From Phlyctochytrium arcticum (lineage: Eukaryota; Chytridiomycota; Chytridiomycetes; Chytridiales; Chytridiaceae): a stretch of DNA of 64,000 nucleotides. The notes under the pieces were generated by a model that worked only from the letters and a program-made list of their open reading frames with translations, did no database searches and was not told the origin of the DNA. The translations under genes and the position numbers were made by a program. Position 1 is the first letter of the stretch. The number at the start of each line of letters is the position of its first letter. The stretch spans positions 62,001 through 126,000 of the forward strand of contig JAHLKI010000001.1 in the NCBI GenBank assembly GCA_025602905.1, given 5' to 3'. Of this stretch, positions 1-10,867 are shown piece after piece.

Positions 1-565
1 CTACCGGCCCGCACGTATGAGCTGGAAGCCTGGCTTGAAAGTAGCGACAGAGCGCATTGTGAGGGCTAGACAAGGTGTCGATGGGAAGGGCTGCGGGCAA
101 CCGTGGCGACACCTTTGTCTCCTCGCAATCGTTCTTCCTGCTTGCCTTGCCAAGTGTGACCAGAGGCCGTGCGGGGGATGCTTTGGATGGCGACTCCGCA
201 ATTTTTAACCACGGTCTTTGCGTTCCTCCCAACGTACATACTCCATGGCGAACTACCGGTGATCCATCCAGTCTATCACCAGATTTGGTTTCCCTACCGG
301 CCTGCATGTATGAGCTGGGAATCCTGCTGGTAAACCATGACAGACAGTCTTGAGGGTCGGGTGAAGTGCTAACTAGAAGGACTGCGGGCAACCGTGGTGG
401 CACTTTGTCTCTTCACGACTGTTTATCTGGGGAGCTTGTAGGACGACCAGAGGCCATGCAGGGGATGTTTGGATGGCGACTCTGCAATTTTTAACCATGG
501 CCTTATGCGTCCTTCTACGTGCATGCACCATGGCGAACTACCAGTGATCCATCCAGTGAACCAAA
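1..565. repeat. Imperfect direct tandem repeat, two copies of about 290 bp
   Basis: Copy 1 covers about 1-290 and copy 2 about 294-565. Three anchor blocks recur at a nearly constant offset: the block at 1 reappears at 294, the block at 91 at 382, and the block at 158 at 445 (offsets 293, 291 and 287). Blocks of 20-60 bases are close to identical and are separated by diverged stretches. Neither copy holds a convincing reading frame, since the short frames differ between copies. Copy 1 begins at the left edge, so further copies may lie outside the window. Confidence 0.8.
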
Positions 566-948
566 CTGGTCGCCGCGAAACTAGATGTTACTGCTTGCCA
601 CACTTACTAATAGCCCTTTATTTCTATTTCCATTCCCTTTTTTTGTATTTCCATTTCGCGGCAGCCAAATCTCTCAGTCAAGTCGATCCTGGGCGCGTGA
701 TACAATGTGAGTATGGATAGATCTATCAGCTTGAAATGGGCTGCCAGACTAATGCTTCTGAACCAAGATCTGGACTGTCCTTGACCTAAACTCGAATGCC
801 ACCTGTATATTGAGCTTTTCTCCTGTAAAAACATCAGAATGAGATCGAAAAGGGAACTTTTGATTTGCAACGCAATCTTTAGTGCTCAAGTCTCTACCTG
901 TGTCCCTCATTTGCCAATGTTGTAAACCGGCACTTCTAAACGAAGTTA
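566..948. other. Intergenic, nothing recognised
   Basis: No reading frame longer than about 85 codons is convincing and no repeat or RNA signature was seen between the tandem repeat and the gene relic. Confidence 0.5.
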
Positions 949-1140
949 AAGAACGGGGCATACCACCTCCAGGGACCTGAGGGACGTCTACTGGATTTAC
1001 AGCTAGTTCAGTGATATACCCGCCGGCAGTTCGAGCAAGTTGAAAGCCGAGTTGTTACTCCAATATTCAATGGAGCCGGCCCGTCCAGCGATGAAGTTGA
1101 CGGCATACCGCGCACACACACTCCAAGAGATGACCAAAGT
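949..1140 (+). pseudogene. Decayed partial copy of the gene at 1860-2540
   Basis: This stretch matches the middle of the unknown gene at 1860-2540, roughly positions 1983-2200. Shared blocks include CTGGATTTACA, CGCCGGCAGTT, GTTGAAGCCGAG (here with one extra A) and CCCGTCCAG, in the same order and on the same strand. Insertions, deletions and substitutions break the frame throughout, so no protein can be read. It is best explained as the remnant of a local duplication, whose surviving copy starts about 900 bp downstream. Confidence 0.75.
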
Positions 1141-1859
1141 CCATTCATGGAAGTGTTTGATGGGGGGACGATCCCTCACCTGGAGAAAGTGGTGTAGCGT
1201 CGTGCATTGGGGAGAAAATCGCTAGTCTGAGAAAGCATCTATAAATATTGGGTATGGGACACATTTGATTTTTTGAGGGCGCTATCCATAAACAGCGTTT
1301 CACAATCATCTATAGCTGGGTTGAATCCAATCTTTGGCTTACGGGCTCGGGTGAACACACAGCACAAGGGAGAACATTGTTTAAAACCCACAAATGGATA
1401 CCCTGTCATCTCTCGTGAAAGTAGGGCGTGCTTGGACAGAATGTAGTGGGTAGTAAGTAATAAAACAGTTAATCCATTACCACCTCCCATTCCAAACACG
1501 AAACGATCGGGATGTGTGAGAGCAATATGAGCGGCCACAAGTCATATGTGTGCCATACTTAGGGATGCATTTTTGGACTAGCGTTATTATTTCTCACGGG
1601 CTAAGCGATTTCCTGGAAATGTGAAAAAGGAAATCTGCAATGATTGAAGACACAAAATGCCAAGCCATCTCAAACATGATAATCAAGCTAACTTTTTGAT
1701 GACCGTAAGTATAACCTAAAACTTTATACAAGACTACGCTTATTTTAGTCCGATGGGAAGACATCGCCAAGGGTAAAAATAGCTCCGAAGCGCAGTAATC
1801 GACCAACCGTTTTCCTCCCATCTTTTATCCAGCTCGTTACCTTTATTGTCAGTTTCATC
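1141..1859. other. Intergenic, nothing recognised
   Basis: AT-rich sequence between the relic and its intact relative. Short frames on both strands lack recognisable similarity or supporting splice structure. The last 100 bp presumably hold the promoter of the gene at 1860. Confidence 0.5.
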
Positions 1860-2540
1860 ATGTCCCACCAGCCCATCAACCCAACCAAGACTCTCGTACT
1901 ATCCGTCACAGCAGAATCTTTCAAGCTCGATGCCCTCCTCTTTTGTGAGTCTTCCGTGAATGTTGAAATAGGCACCGCCAAGCGAACGGGTAGTACCACC
2001 TCATTTACCCTCCAAGGACACCTGCTGGATTTACAACTGGTTGAATCGCATATTCGCCGGCAGTTTCGGCATGTTGAAGCCGAGTACCGAGATGCTATCC
2101 CAACATTGAGCGACGCCGACCCGTCCAGGGATGAGATTAATACCATACCGCTCGGTCCTCCTCCACCATACATTCCGGTGGCATCAGTGATGGCAAACCG
2201 TTCATTCAGAGACGTTCCGGCGGGCGGGATTGGAGTGAGGGCGTCGGCGCGGACTTGGAGGAATGTTGTACCGTCTTTCATCAGGGCTGCTGCGGGGATG
2301 ATGGACCGGGTCGTGATTGGCCCGGTAGCACCGACCCCACAGTTTGTTCACCAGCAGGAAACTCTTCACGGGGTGCATGCACGTTCGGAGAGCGACAAGC
2401 GGGGCGAGCGTGAGAGTTTGGAGGGCGACGAGCAAAGTGTTCCGAATGGCTCAGGTCCAAGTAATTCAGCTCCAACTACAACTGAAAATATCCGACAGCC
2501 GTGTCCGCTTGGCAGAGATTTGTGCAAAGATAGAAAGTGA
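1860..2540 (+). CDS. Unknown protein of 226 residues, C-terminal half apparently disordered
   Basis: A single-exon frame starting at ATG 1860. I do not recognise the family. Residues 1-90 alternate hydrophobic and polar positions as a folded domain would. A proline-rich PPPPY stretch near residue 100 fits a WW-domain ligand (PPxY). The C-terminal third is charged and rich in Ser, Glu and Gly, with no signal peptide or membrane segment. The main support for coding is that a decayed copy of part of it lies just upstream (949-1140), so this unit has been duplicated. Long frames also exist on the opposite strand of the same stretch, so coding sense is likely but not certain. Confidence 0.5.
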   Translation: MSHQPINPTKTLVLSVTAESFKLDALLFCESSVNVEIGTAKRTGSTTSFTLQGHLLDLQLVESHIRRQFRHVEAEYRDAIPTLSDADPSRDEINTIPLGPPPPYIPVASVMANRSFRDVPAGGIGVRASARTWRNVVPSFIRAAAGMMDRVVIGPVAPTPQFVHQQETLHGVHARSESDKRGERESLEGDEQSVPNGSGPSNSAPTTTENIRQPCPLGRDLCKDRK

Positions 2541-2870
2541 CCGCCGCGCGTATCGTACATATCAGCATCTCGCTCCATTATTGGAAACTCCCTATTCAAA
2601 TCAAAGTCATGGCCTGCAGAGAAAAACAATAGAGTAGAAGTTAGTTTAGACTTAAAATTTGGATTTGGATTTTAATCACAACTACCTCTTTCGCTTTCGC
2701 TATACCTATCATTTTGACGCTGTCGGTTCAGGGTATCGGGAGCAAGCAAAGAGTAAACCATATATACGACCAAGCATCAGATTATTATTAGCAGACAAAA
2801 GTCAAATGACTTGATTAAGATAAGAGAACTATTCAAATAAATACTTTAAACTATGCACAATCCTCCCTCC

Positions 2871-4892
2871 TCACTTCACGGTATACCGAGCCTTGATCGG
2901 CTCACCAATCTTCTTGATCCCCTCCAATTTCCTCAGATACACCTCTCTACTTGCCGCCTCTCCCTCTTCCGTATACAGCCACTCTTCCATCTCATCAAGT
3001 TGCTTCAAAAACCTGGCGGCATCCCCGCAATCGGACAACTTGGATCGAGTGACATACACATACTCTTCTAACGCGTTGCGGGCTTCGGCAGTATCTATTA
3101 TAAGCCGATCCGAAGAGCGCATTGCACTTTCTTCGTCAATCCATTTGCTGAGTAGTGAAGGGGTGCAGGATGTAGTTGTGGGTAGAATGGTGAGATTGTG
3201 GCGCTTCGAAACAGTAGCAGATGGTGGTGGGGTGTCTGTGGGTGGGGTGCCGTGATCCTTTGAGTCGACTTGCATTGGGGCTCTTGAGGAACCACGTTTG
3301 GATTTGGCGTGAGATACAGCTCGTTCCTCAGTTTGAGTAGCACTCTCGATATGGACCAAACCGTTTGGATCCAACAAAGTTGTGACTTCAATGATTGCTT
3401 TGCCTTTAGACTGGCGCTTGATGCCGTTTAAAGTCCATTTGCCGATGCATTTGCCGGTTTCCCGAGCTTCAATGTCGAGAGACACAGAGCTATTGGAAGA
3501 AGCGAGCAATGTCAAGAGTTTTGTACTGGGGATGCTGACGCCCATGGGGAAGGTCGTCATAGTCGTTTTTTTGTTCTTGTTTGAGGAGAGTGTAAAGCTG
3601 GCGTCCCATGACAATTCAACAGGATATGGGTTCCAGTCCTCAACGGCAAAATCACGAACTTTGAATGTGGGCGAAATCATGGCGCACTGGAGAGCACATC
3701 CGCGGGCGACAGCCTCGTCCTGATTGAGCGTGGTCGAGAGTTTTTCAGAACCAAACATGTCGATAAGGACTTTTTTAACAGCAGGAACACGACTGCTTCC
3801 ACCGACCAGTTCGACAAAGTCTACTTGCTCGGGGGTGACACCAGCGGCCGCCAGCGCATCCGCCAGAGGTTTCCTGATTCGCTGGAAAAGTGGTCCAGCC
3901 CATTTTTCAAAATCCGCTCGCGACACTTGAGCAGAGACATCCGTATCATCCATGATACACTCGACGTTCAACAGCGCGATAGTGTTGGCAGACAGGATTG
4001 TTTTGACCTTTTCGCAGCCTTGGCGTAACCGAAACCGGGCTTTGGGATTACTTTTAATGTCGATCTTGTACTTGTTTGTAAATTCCTGAGTGTAGTGGTC
4101 GACCAGGACTGAATCCAGGTCACGGCCTCCCAGACGTCGGTCAAAAGCGGTACCCTTGACAATGAGTTTTCCCTTGACAAATGATACGACAGAGACTTGG
4201 GTTGATGAATAGCCGCAATCGAAAAAGACGACAATCTTGGGTTTGGTATTGGGCTCGGGCAGATCAGTCTTGGTAAGCCCGTAGCCGAGAGCGGCACTTG
4301 TTCCATCATTCAGGAGACGGAGAGGGTTGAGTCCAGCAACATGGGCAGCGTCCAGGAGAGCTCGTCGTTCGCGGTCGGTAAACCATCCCGGGACAGAAAT
4401 GACAACGTCGGAGACGGGGGCTTTGATTTCCTGACTGGTAAAATCCTTCACTTGACCCAGGAACATGGCACAGAGTTGGGTGAATGTAAAGCTGCGCTGC
4501 TCATTCTGGTAAACGACCGAGGCGGCAACTTCCCCCCGCTCACCCTCAACGAGCTGGCTATTGAGAAAGGTTTGCTCATACAGGATGTCAGGATCGTCGT
4601 CGCAGAATGGACGCCCTGCTAAATGCTTTAGACTTGCGACCGTATTCTTAAAGTTGGAAATTTCTTGGGTCTTGGCCGATTCTCCCAAATACCGTTGCTT
4701 TTCTCCAAATGACACGAGCGACCTATAAGACATTTGTAAACAAACTATGGCCCAATCAACAAGCAGATTCTTTGGGTTAACTTACGGTGTTTTGCGGTTA
4801 GAGACTTCATTGGTGATAATGTCGATCCCTCGGTTTTGCGCAACAGCGACAACCGTGTTCAAACTTCCAAAATCGATTCCGACCACAGACAT
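2871..4892 (-). CDS. Hsp110/Sse1-type chaperone (Hsp70 superfamily nucleotide exchange factor)
   Basis: Two exons: 4892-4786 and 4722-2871, intron 63 bp (GTAAGT...TATAG), giving 652 residues. The N-terminal ATPase domain starts with [14 protein letters not shown] and continues [19 protein letters not shown]. This is the Hsp110 form of the Hsp70 phosphate-1 region, where canonical Hsp70 has GIDLGTT. The phosphate-2 and adenosine regions ([24 protein letters not shown]) follow. The C-terminal part has the acidic, low-complexity linker and helical lid of the family. It is somewhat shorter than yeast Sse1 (about 690) and much shorter than animal HSPA4. Known role: exchanging nucleotide on cytosolic Hsp70 and holding unfolded clients. 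A phased heat-shock-element array lies just upstream (5009-5082). Confidence 0.93.
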
Positions 4893-5008
4893 TTTTAGGG
4901 AAAGATATTATTCGATAATTCGAGTTTGGCTTTCTGCTGTTTTTCCACTAGGAACGAAATAATTCCTGTTCAGCGCCGCCATGCGAAAAATCCGTCTTAA
5001 AAAGCATA

Positions 5009-5082
5009 TTCCCCCGACTTTCCGCGGTGTTCCAAAAGCTTCCAAATTTCGGTGTCTTTCGACAAAAGTTTCGAACTTTTTC
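5009..5082 (-). promoter_or_regulatory. Phased heat-shock-element array upstream of the Hsp110 gene
   Basis: Written on the + strand, TTC triplets begin at 5009, 5020, 5030, 5040, 5048, 5058, 5070 and 5080. Five of the seven steps are exactly 10 bp. On the gene's own strand these are GAA triplets about 117-190 bp before the ATG at 4892. One TTCGAA pair (5070-5075) gives an inverted unit. Heat-shock factor is known to bind step-type elements in which nTTCn units recur every 10 bp. The match in both spacing and gene identity makes an HSF-bound promoter the natural reading. No binding data are available here. Confidence 0.7.
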
Positions 5083-5701
5083 CCTGGACGACGAGATTCA
5101 TGAAGCGGCGGTCAAAGACATTTCGGCAGCACTTAAATCTGCACCCGGCAGGTCTCAGGATAGATCAGATACATAACCCATCTCGACAAGGGTCATGCCC
5201 CGGTATCAGTGGGGCAGAGAGGATCAAAGGCAACCACAAAGAAGAACTTCCGCCGCGACATGTTAACAGCGAGCGCCGAATAAGATCAAGAGGAAAAGTG
5301 TCGGGCAGATTACTAGGAATTACGGTCGGATTCTATGGTGAGTTGAACGGCGGGGCAAAGAGACCCCATTTTGACACAGTTTTGACATTGGCGGAGATCG
5401 ATTATGTAAGCAGGACTCCGATGCTTCAAAGTACATACCACGACGGGATGTCCTCGTATGAAGCAAGCACAAAAAGTTCCATTGGGATTTCTTTCCGAAC
5501 ACTGCCCATACCCTGTCCGTAATTCATGACTGCCACTACTACTCTCACAAAGGGAGTCAATTTAAACCCACAAAAATGGACACTCAACCATGTTATGGGC
5601 AGAGATTGTCAGCGGATTGCCAATCTTGGATGTAAGAGGTTCCTATACATGTATGGCGAGCATCAGGGTGTGGGAAAGATAGCGTCAAATGATGAAGCTG
5701 C
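5083..5701. other. Intergenic between the Hsp110 promoter and the PPR pseudogene
   Basis: A frame open from 5052 to 5522 on the + strand overlaps the heat-shock elements and has no recognisable similarity or splice structure. I see no supported gene here. Confidence 0.5.
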
Positions 5702-6765
5702 TTAAGCTACTTTCTTCCCGCCTCGAACGCAAGCCAAATGAAACATTGAAAGTAGCCGCGCATCGGTGTGAGGGAGCGGCAGCCTGCGCAAATCGTCCCA
5801 CACGCCGAGGGCAGCATCCCGTCCCTCATCGCCTTTCCTCTCTGCGCAGAGTCGAAAGAATGTGGTGATTGTAACGATGTCTGGTTTCGGCAATCTCGAG
5901 CCCGATCGTGATTGGTTATACAATAGGCATCCATACTCCCAACCCCCGACAGAGACACACGCGGCACAGACGTTTAGCATTGCATTAAGATGCGGCAACT
6001 CCTTCGAGTTAATGGTTTCCCATAACTGTAAAGCCTCCCGAAAACGGTTTGTTTTGGCCAAATCGTCTGAGGTCCCGAAAGCGGCCCTTGCCATCGAACT
6101 AAGCAGAGAAGTGTGCACTTGCGGAGAGGGTTTCAACCTTCGGCCTTTCATCTGAAGTAAAGGTCCACGTTCAGTTATGCAAAAAATACTCAAAAATGAA
6201 ATTTGAAAGCAACGGACCTCCTTGAAAGCCTGAATGACATTTTTATGTCTCCCTTGACGACCCAGTCCAGAGATTAACGTGCCATATACTTCAGTTCCAG
6301 CCGCGCCTGTATGCCGTCTCACTAGATCTTCAGCAACTTCGCTCTTCCCTTCTTTAAGGAGCTGTTCAACTTTTACCCGTAGATGAACGGATCGTTGTAC
6401 CAGATCTCACGCTTAGTGCTACTGTTATCTGGGGATGGCCGATGCGCATCAGCTTGTTTACCAGATGTGATATTGGCCTTGAGATCGTTGCCTTGCGCTC
6501 TTCGTATTGATGAAGGATGAATTGTGTGTCTTGAAAGTCCTTCTTCCTCCGCTCTTCGTAGTCCGTCCTTATTTGTCCGGGGAGCTTTGGATGGTCGTGC
6601 AGAACTGGGGAGGGCCTTCCCGGTTAGAATGAAGGCAGTTCGTTCAGCCTTTGTCAGGAAAGACCGATCACTGACTTTTGTATTTCCGGTGAAAGAAATG
6701 CTGCTACAACGGGGCCTTTGAATACACCTCAGAAGTTGGCAGTATATGCGTTGTGCTGTGGACAT
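5702..6765 (-). pseudogene. Truncated, frameshifted copy of the PPR gene at 51909
   Basis: Start ATG at 6765, exon 1 to about 6218, intron 6152-6217, exon 2 to a stop at 5702. It is collinear with the intact PPR gene at 51909-53484, with the same start (MSTAQRIYC), the same intron position and near-identical blocks (GAAGTEVYG, KGRRLKPSPQVHTSLLSS). A one-base deletion near 6385 puts a stop after WYNDPFIYG, where the intact copy reads on through REKVEQLL. The 3' end stops short after LLSMFHLACVRGG, so the last third of the protein is missing. The upstream noncoding sequence is also related over some 40 bp. This is therefore a segmental duplicate, not a retrocopy, because the intron is retained. 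Confidence 0.85.
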
Positions 6766-8264
6766 GTCGCTTGGTGCCTTGCGACGCAATTTCGCAATGT
6801 TGAATTTCGCTGAATCTCCGATTCTCTTGTCTTGTGCAAAGCATGTGAAGTGATCGGGGTGGAGGTGCGTGTCGTAAGTACTCTCACTATATCAGCGTTT
6901 GCTGATCGCTATAGTGGGCAGGGCTCATAACCTATTGGCAATAGAAGTATTATGATTGATACTGCTTCGCCCGTTACTTAAATCCCAAAAGTCTTCTGTT
7001 ATTCACTTTGTACAGGTCTTTGAACATGAGAATAAGTCCTGAAAGAAAAGACGGATGAGTTTGTCTGAATATTAGAGAGATGAAACTGAGCACACATATG
7101 CTAACCTTTTTCGAGTGACAATAATAATTAAATCGCGTCAGAGTTGGAATATTGTTGCGACCCATCGTATCCTGGTACCTGCTATGGCGGCCGTTTCTGA
7201 ATTCCCCCAATATAGATCTGAAGTAGCCGCAAGCGAATTCTGCTGTTGGCACTGCAGAACGAGTCACCATTAACTGAGGAACCTCATTCCCCGACTGAGC
7301 GATCGCAACGGAACTTATAAGGACGCGATCGCTTCATTTGAAGGTGGTAGCGCGCTTGATCTTGTTGAAGGCGTTTGCGCACCAGAGTGACGCTTTATAT
7401 TCAATATCTATTTCTCTCAGCCGGCTGTAAAAGTCGGACACAACGTAACGGTAGGTAGGTAGAGTTCCGTTCTCGGCTTGTACTTGATAAACTGCGACTT
7501 GCTGCTGGCTCAAACGCGTGGAGATTGTTTCAGATCTACAAATCGGCACTTGTCGTTGTGGGAATGCTTGGGGATTCCGTCCAAGTGAAGCCTTTTGCGG
7601 ATATGCCGTATGTGTCAAACGTTCCATTCCGGCAGGCAAATCTCGTTTCTAGTGGTACGCTTTCCTAGGTATGCCAGAGGTCAGTCAGGTTTGCTGAGAA
7701 TTTGAGATACAGCAGAGATCACTCACGGCCATCACAAAGAATAGATCGTGCACAATCGCAGGGACCTTCTCCTTCTCCTGACAGCTGCCATCCCAAGCTT
7801 TTGGGGGGTTCTTATTTCTTTTCCATCGTCGCAGGTAACGCCTGATGTAGGTGGATGTTCGACTGGGAACTTGTTTGACAGAGAGTGTCTGGGTGTCTGA
7901 CTGTAACAGAATTACAAGACGGCACTGGAAACAATTTTTCCCAACAGATTCTCCTAGTTTGACAGTTGGGTCCCCTTGGATGGATAGACAGAAAAAAGAC
8001 ACTGGTAGATTTAACTCTTCGAGGGCTGCCCAGCCTAGGTGGCCACAACTCTTGCTGCAACTCATGCGATGGAAAATGCAAACAATAAAATCGCCCTAAT
8101 GTGCTATCAAAGTAGTGATTGTATCAGGTAAACATATGAAGCAATCAATTGAATATGTAAAAGACAGGCGGAAAGAAAAGGAAATATATGAGATACGTCT
8201 AAGTGTCTAAGTTGATAGCTACGCGTCAGCACTATTACGCCTCCCAAAAAGGTTGTTACGCCGG
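6766..8264. other. About 1.5 kb with no assignable gene; weak minus-strand coding-like fragments
   Basis: Minus-strand open stretches at about 8065-7685, 7639-7334 and 7270-6974 are separated by plausible splice signals. One is a GTGAGT donor near 7727 with an acceptor near 7672. Another is a GTTAGC donor near 7105 with an acceptor near 7041. Joining them does not give a continuous frame that I recognise. They could be exons of a small unknown gene or neutral sequence. A perfect inverted repeat lies at 7298-7333. Confidence 0.35.
7298..7333. repeat. Perfect 9-bp inverted repeat with 18-nt loop
   Basis: The arm AGCGATCGC at 7298-7306 is repeated as its reverse complement GCGATCGCT at 7325-7333. 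Each arm also contains the palindrome GCGATCGC. It could form a short hairpin in RNA or be a paired binding site. It lies outside any supported gene. Confidence 0.6.
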
Positions 8265-10867
8265 TTATTTTACCGCAAGGTAAGTAGAAATAGTGATAAT
8301 CAGTGCTACAGTAAGAAGGCCGGTAAGCAGATACAGTCGGCGACGGTAGAAGGATGGTGGGACGTTGAATGGATCGGATAAGGCGGATAGCATCGGGGTG
8401 TGTGTGTCATTTTTATCAGCTTGTGTTGAGGTCTTGACGTCTAGCAGCTTGAAAATGGGAATTTCTATGTGATTGGCTACCTCTCTGTAATGTGAGGGTC
8501 GGCCTTTGGTATCATTGACGAGTTGTATGTTCTTCCCTTCGTTCATCATTTCTCGAATTTCGACGTGTTTTCGCAGTGAGATTTTGCCCTGGGCATCTTC
8601 GAGAACAATGTTGTGCCATGGTGTGGGTATGTGGAATTGAGTTTCCGAATTGGCCGTGGTGGGGCGCGATGGCAGATAGTTTTTGTGAATGAGGGCGATA
8701 CCGAATTTGGGGCCAGAACAATCATGACTGCAAAAGTGGTCAGTCGTGGTTATTCTTTGAGTTGCGTGGACCTGCGGCGCAAAAATGTGACTTACGGGTG
8801 AATGGAGAGACGAATGTGGAGTGGCAGGAGCATCTGTACCATTGCGGAATATGCATTATTTCGCTGCGTATCGTTTGTTAGTTTGATGTTTCCCAAAGTT
8901 TCTAGTACTGCAAATAAAAATTGTTCTTTTTACCTTGATCATCTCAAATGCAATTTTGGAGCACAATGTCTTTCGTTTGTTTTTTGATGGCAGTTGAGTC
9001 ATGGTTGCATTCTCTGCCAGATCTGTGAGCAGAAACTTGCTAAATCCACGATAAAGAGCCGACGACGCTGAATCTTCAACAACATTGCGTTTTACACCCT
9101 TGGGGTCAGTGCCAAATAAGCCCTCCAGAACCTGCCGGGCATCTTCGGCGCTGGCTATCAAGCTCGTTGCAATAAGCTTGGGTGAGCATGCGGATTGCAA
9201 AGTTGGAAATGCAGTGGACAGAACCGTGCGTGGGATGTGGTCAAAAGCTTGACGGTGATCAACATCCAAAAGGTCGTCAAGTCCGTAAAATTTTACGCGT
9301 CCTGGTGGGAAGATGTCGAGCGCTGTCTCGCGTAAAGTACCGCCGTATTTATTTACATTCTCATCGTCCACGCCAACTAAAAGAATGAAATTTTTCTTAG
9401 AATTATGTAGATTTAGCCTAGAGCTAGAACACCTACTGAGGTCTGAAAAGACATGCCCATCCGAAATAATTGACATTATTGCTCCAGGGGGATAAATTGC
9501 TTTGACTTTATCGACGAAATAGCTCATAGTACGGAGCGCAAGTTCTTCGCCTTTGTCGGGGTAAGTTCCAAGGACCTTATCCGTAGTATTGGAAGATTTG
9601 CAAGGAAAGGCCGGTAGAGCAAACTGGAGCGGTAGATTACGGGAGACGAAAAATTGCACTTGACGAGTAAACAAACGCTTGCCATCTTCCCAACGATCTT
9701 AAGAGTGCCAATTGTTTATGTTACTTTCTTTCAGTGCATTTCACCGAGATATTGAAAAACATACCATGGTGAGGTACATAGCGGAGTTCAGTATCGAAGA
9801 GATCCACGAGTTGGTCGACCAGCGGCGTGGACAGCACATTTTCGCCTTCTATGTTCTCAATCACAGATGAGGAGATGCACTCCCCACTAATGAACCGGGT
9901 CGCAACAAGTTGCATCAGATACGTCGCACCCCGTTGTCCCAAAGACAATTCGTGCATGACCGAAGACTTGCTTGAATCCGAAGACTCGTCTCTTTCATCA
10001 ACTGCCAGGATCGCACATCCCTGGGTATGCCCACTCTCGTCTATCCGCTCTGCGTAAATCACCGGGATGCATTCTGAACTTTCCACATTCTGATCGACTG
10101 TTCTAATCGTTGCCGTCTTCTTTATACACGTTTTCACATAGCGCAGCCCAGGCGCGACGAGGCCAAGGCCCACGTCAAAAAGTTTGGATGCATCAAGATC
10201 CAAAGCCGGATGTGCCTCGCAGAAGATGTCGTGGGTAGAATAACTTGTAAGTGGTTGCAAAAATAGGTGATTGGATGCGCTGGCCTCGCCAACAGCTACG
10301 ATGTAGACGATCTGGGAGCTCAAACGCACATAGGTAAAGACATGCGTATCTTTGGGATACAGCATTTTTCTGGCAGGGGATATGTATGAGATGATGCCTG
10401 AAAATATCTTGATGAACTTGGAGGACAGAGGAGGTTTCTGTAAAAGGTAGGTATTCTTGCTTTGACCTGGCGAGGAATTCGACGAGCGGACTTGAACTCT
10501 GAACGCGCGGCTTTTTTGCCCAAATCCTTGCATGGCTGAGCCGCAATACATCTGAGCGGAACTTGAAAAGCTGCTTTTCCCATCCAAACCACAAGGATTC
10601 AACGCGCAAAATTCCAAAGCAACATGATTTGAATGCATCCATAGGTATTTATCATACTCATATCCTACGCCGTATACCTGTTTAAATCGAACAATGATGA
10701 ACAACGTACGGCCGTGTCGAATTAAATCTAGACAGGAACGACAGCCCTGTTCAACACCATGGCCTCGATTGACGGTTTGGCGGGTACACTTTTAGTAGTC
10801 TTTTACGGCCTCGAATCACAAACTTGCGGGTCACGATAATCACATTTTTCTCTACGCCCAGACTCAT
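8265..10867 (-). CDS. Isocyanide synthase, DIT1/PvcA family, with long N-terminal extension and C-terminal membrane anchor
   Basis: Five exons: 10867-10790, 10746-9765, 9697-8934, 8863-8796 and 8727-8265, giving 784 residues. Residues from about 354 match the pyoverdine/dityrosine (DIT1/PvcA) family in order: DRWEDGKRLF, LPAFPCKS (381-388), the KVLGTYPDKGEELAL block, IYPPGA and SDGHVFSDL, then MLLPLHIRLSIHP, GPKFGIALI (636-644) and TPWHN (666-670). Known PvcA/IsnA enzymes convert the amino group of Tyr or Trp to an isonitrile using ribulose 5-phosphate. Yeast Dit1 makes the formyl-tyrosine precursor of the spore wall. Residues 1-350 match nothing I know, and the last 25 residues form a membrane segment ending near the C-terminus, so the enzyme is probably tail-anchored. 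It shares strand with the ligase upstream at 11397-13448. The substrate cannot be read from sequence. Confidence 0.85.

Noticed and set aside
1745..2281. A 178-codon minus-strand frame overlapping the gene at 1860
   Set aside because: It runs past the start of the + strand frame without recognisable similarity. The + strand frame has an ATG and a duplicated relative, though I cannot exclude the minus frame completely.
5052..5522. A + strand frame of 156 codons upstream of the Hsp110 gene
   Set aside because: It lies on top of the heat-shock-element array, has no similarity, and its composition is not that of the neighbouring genes.
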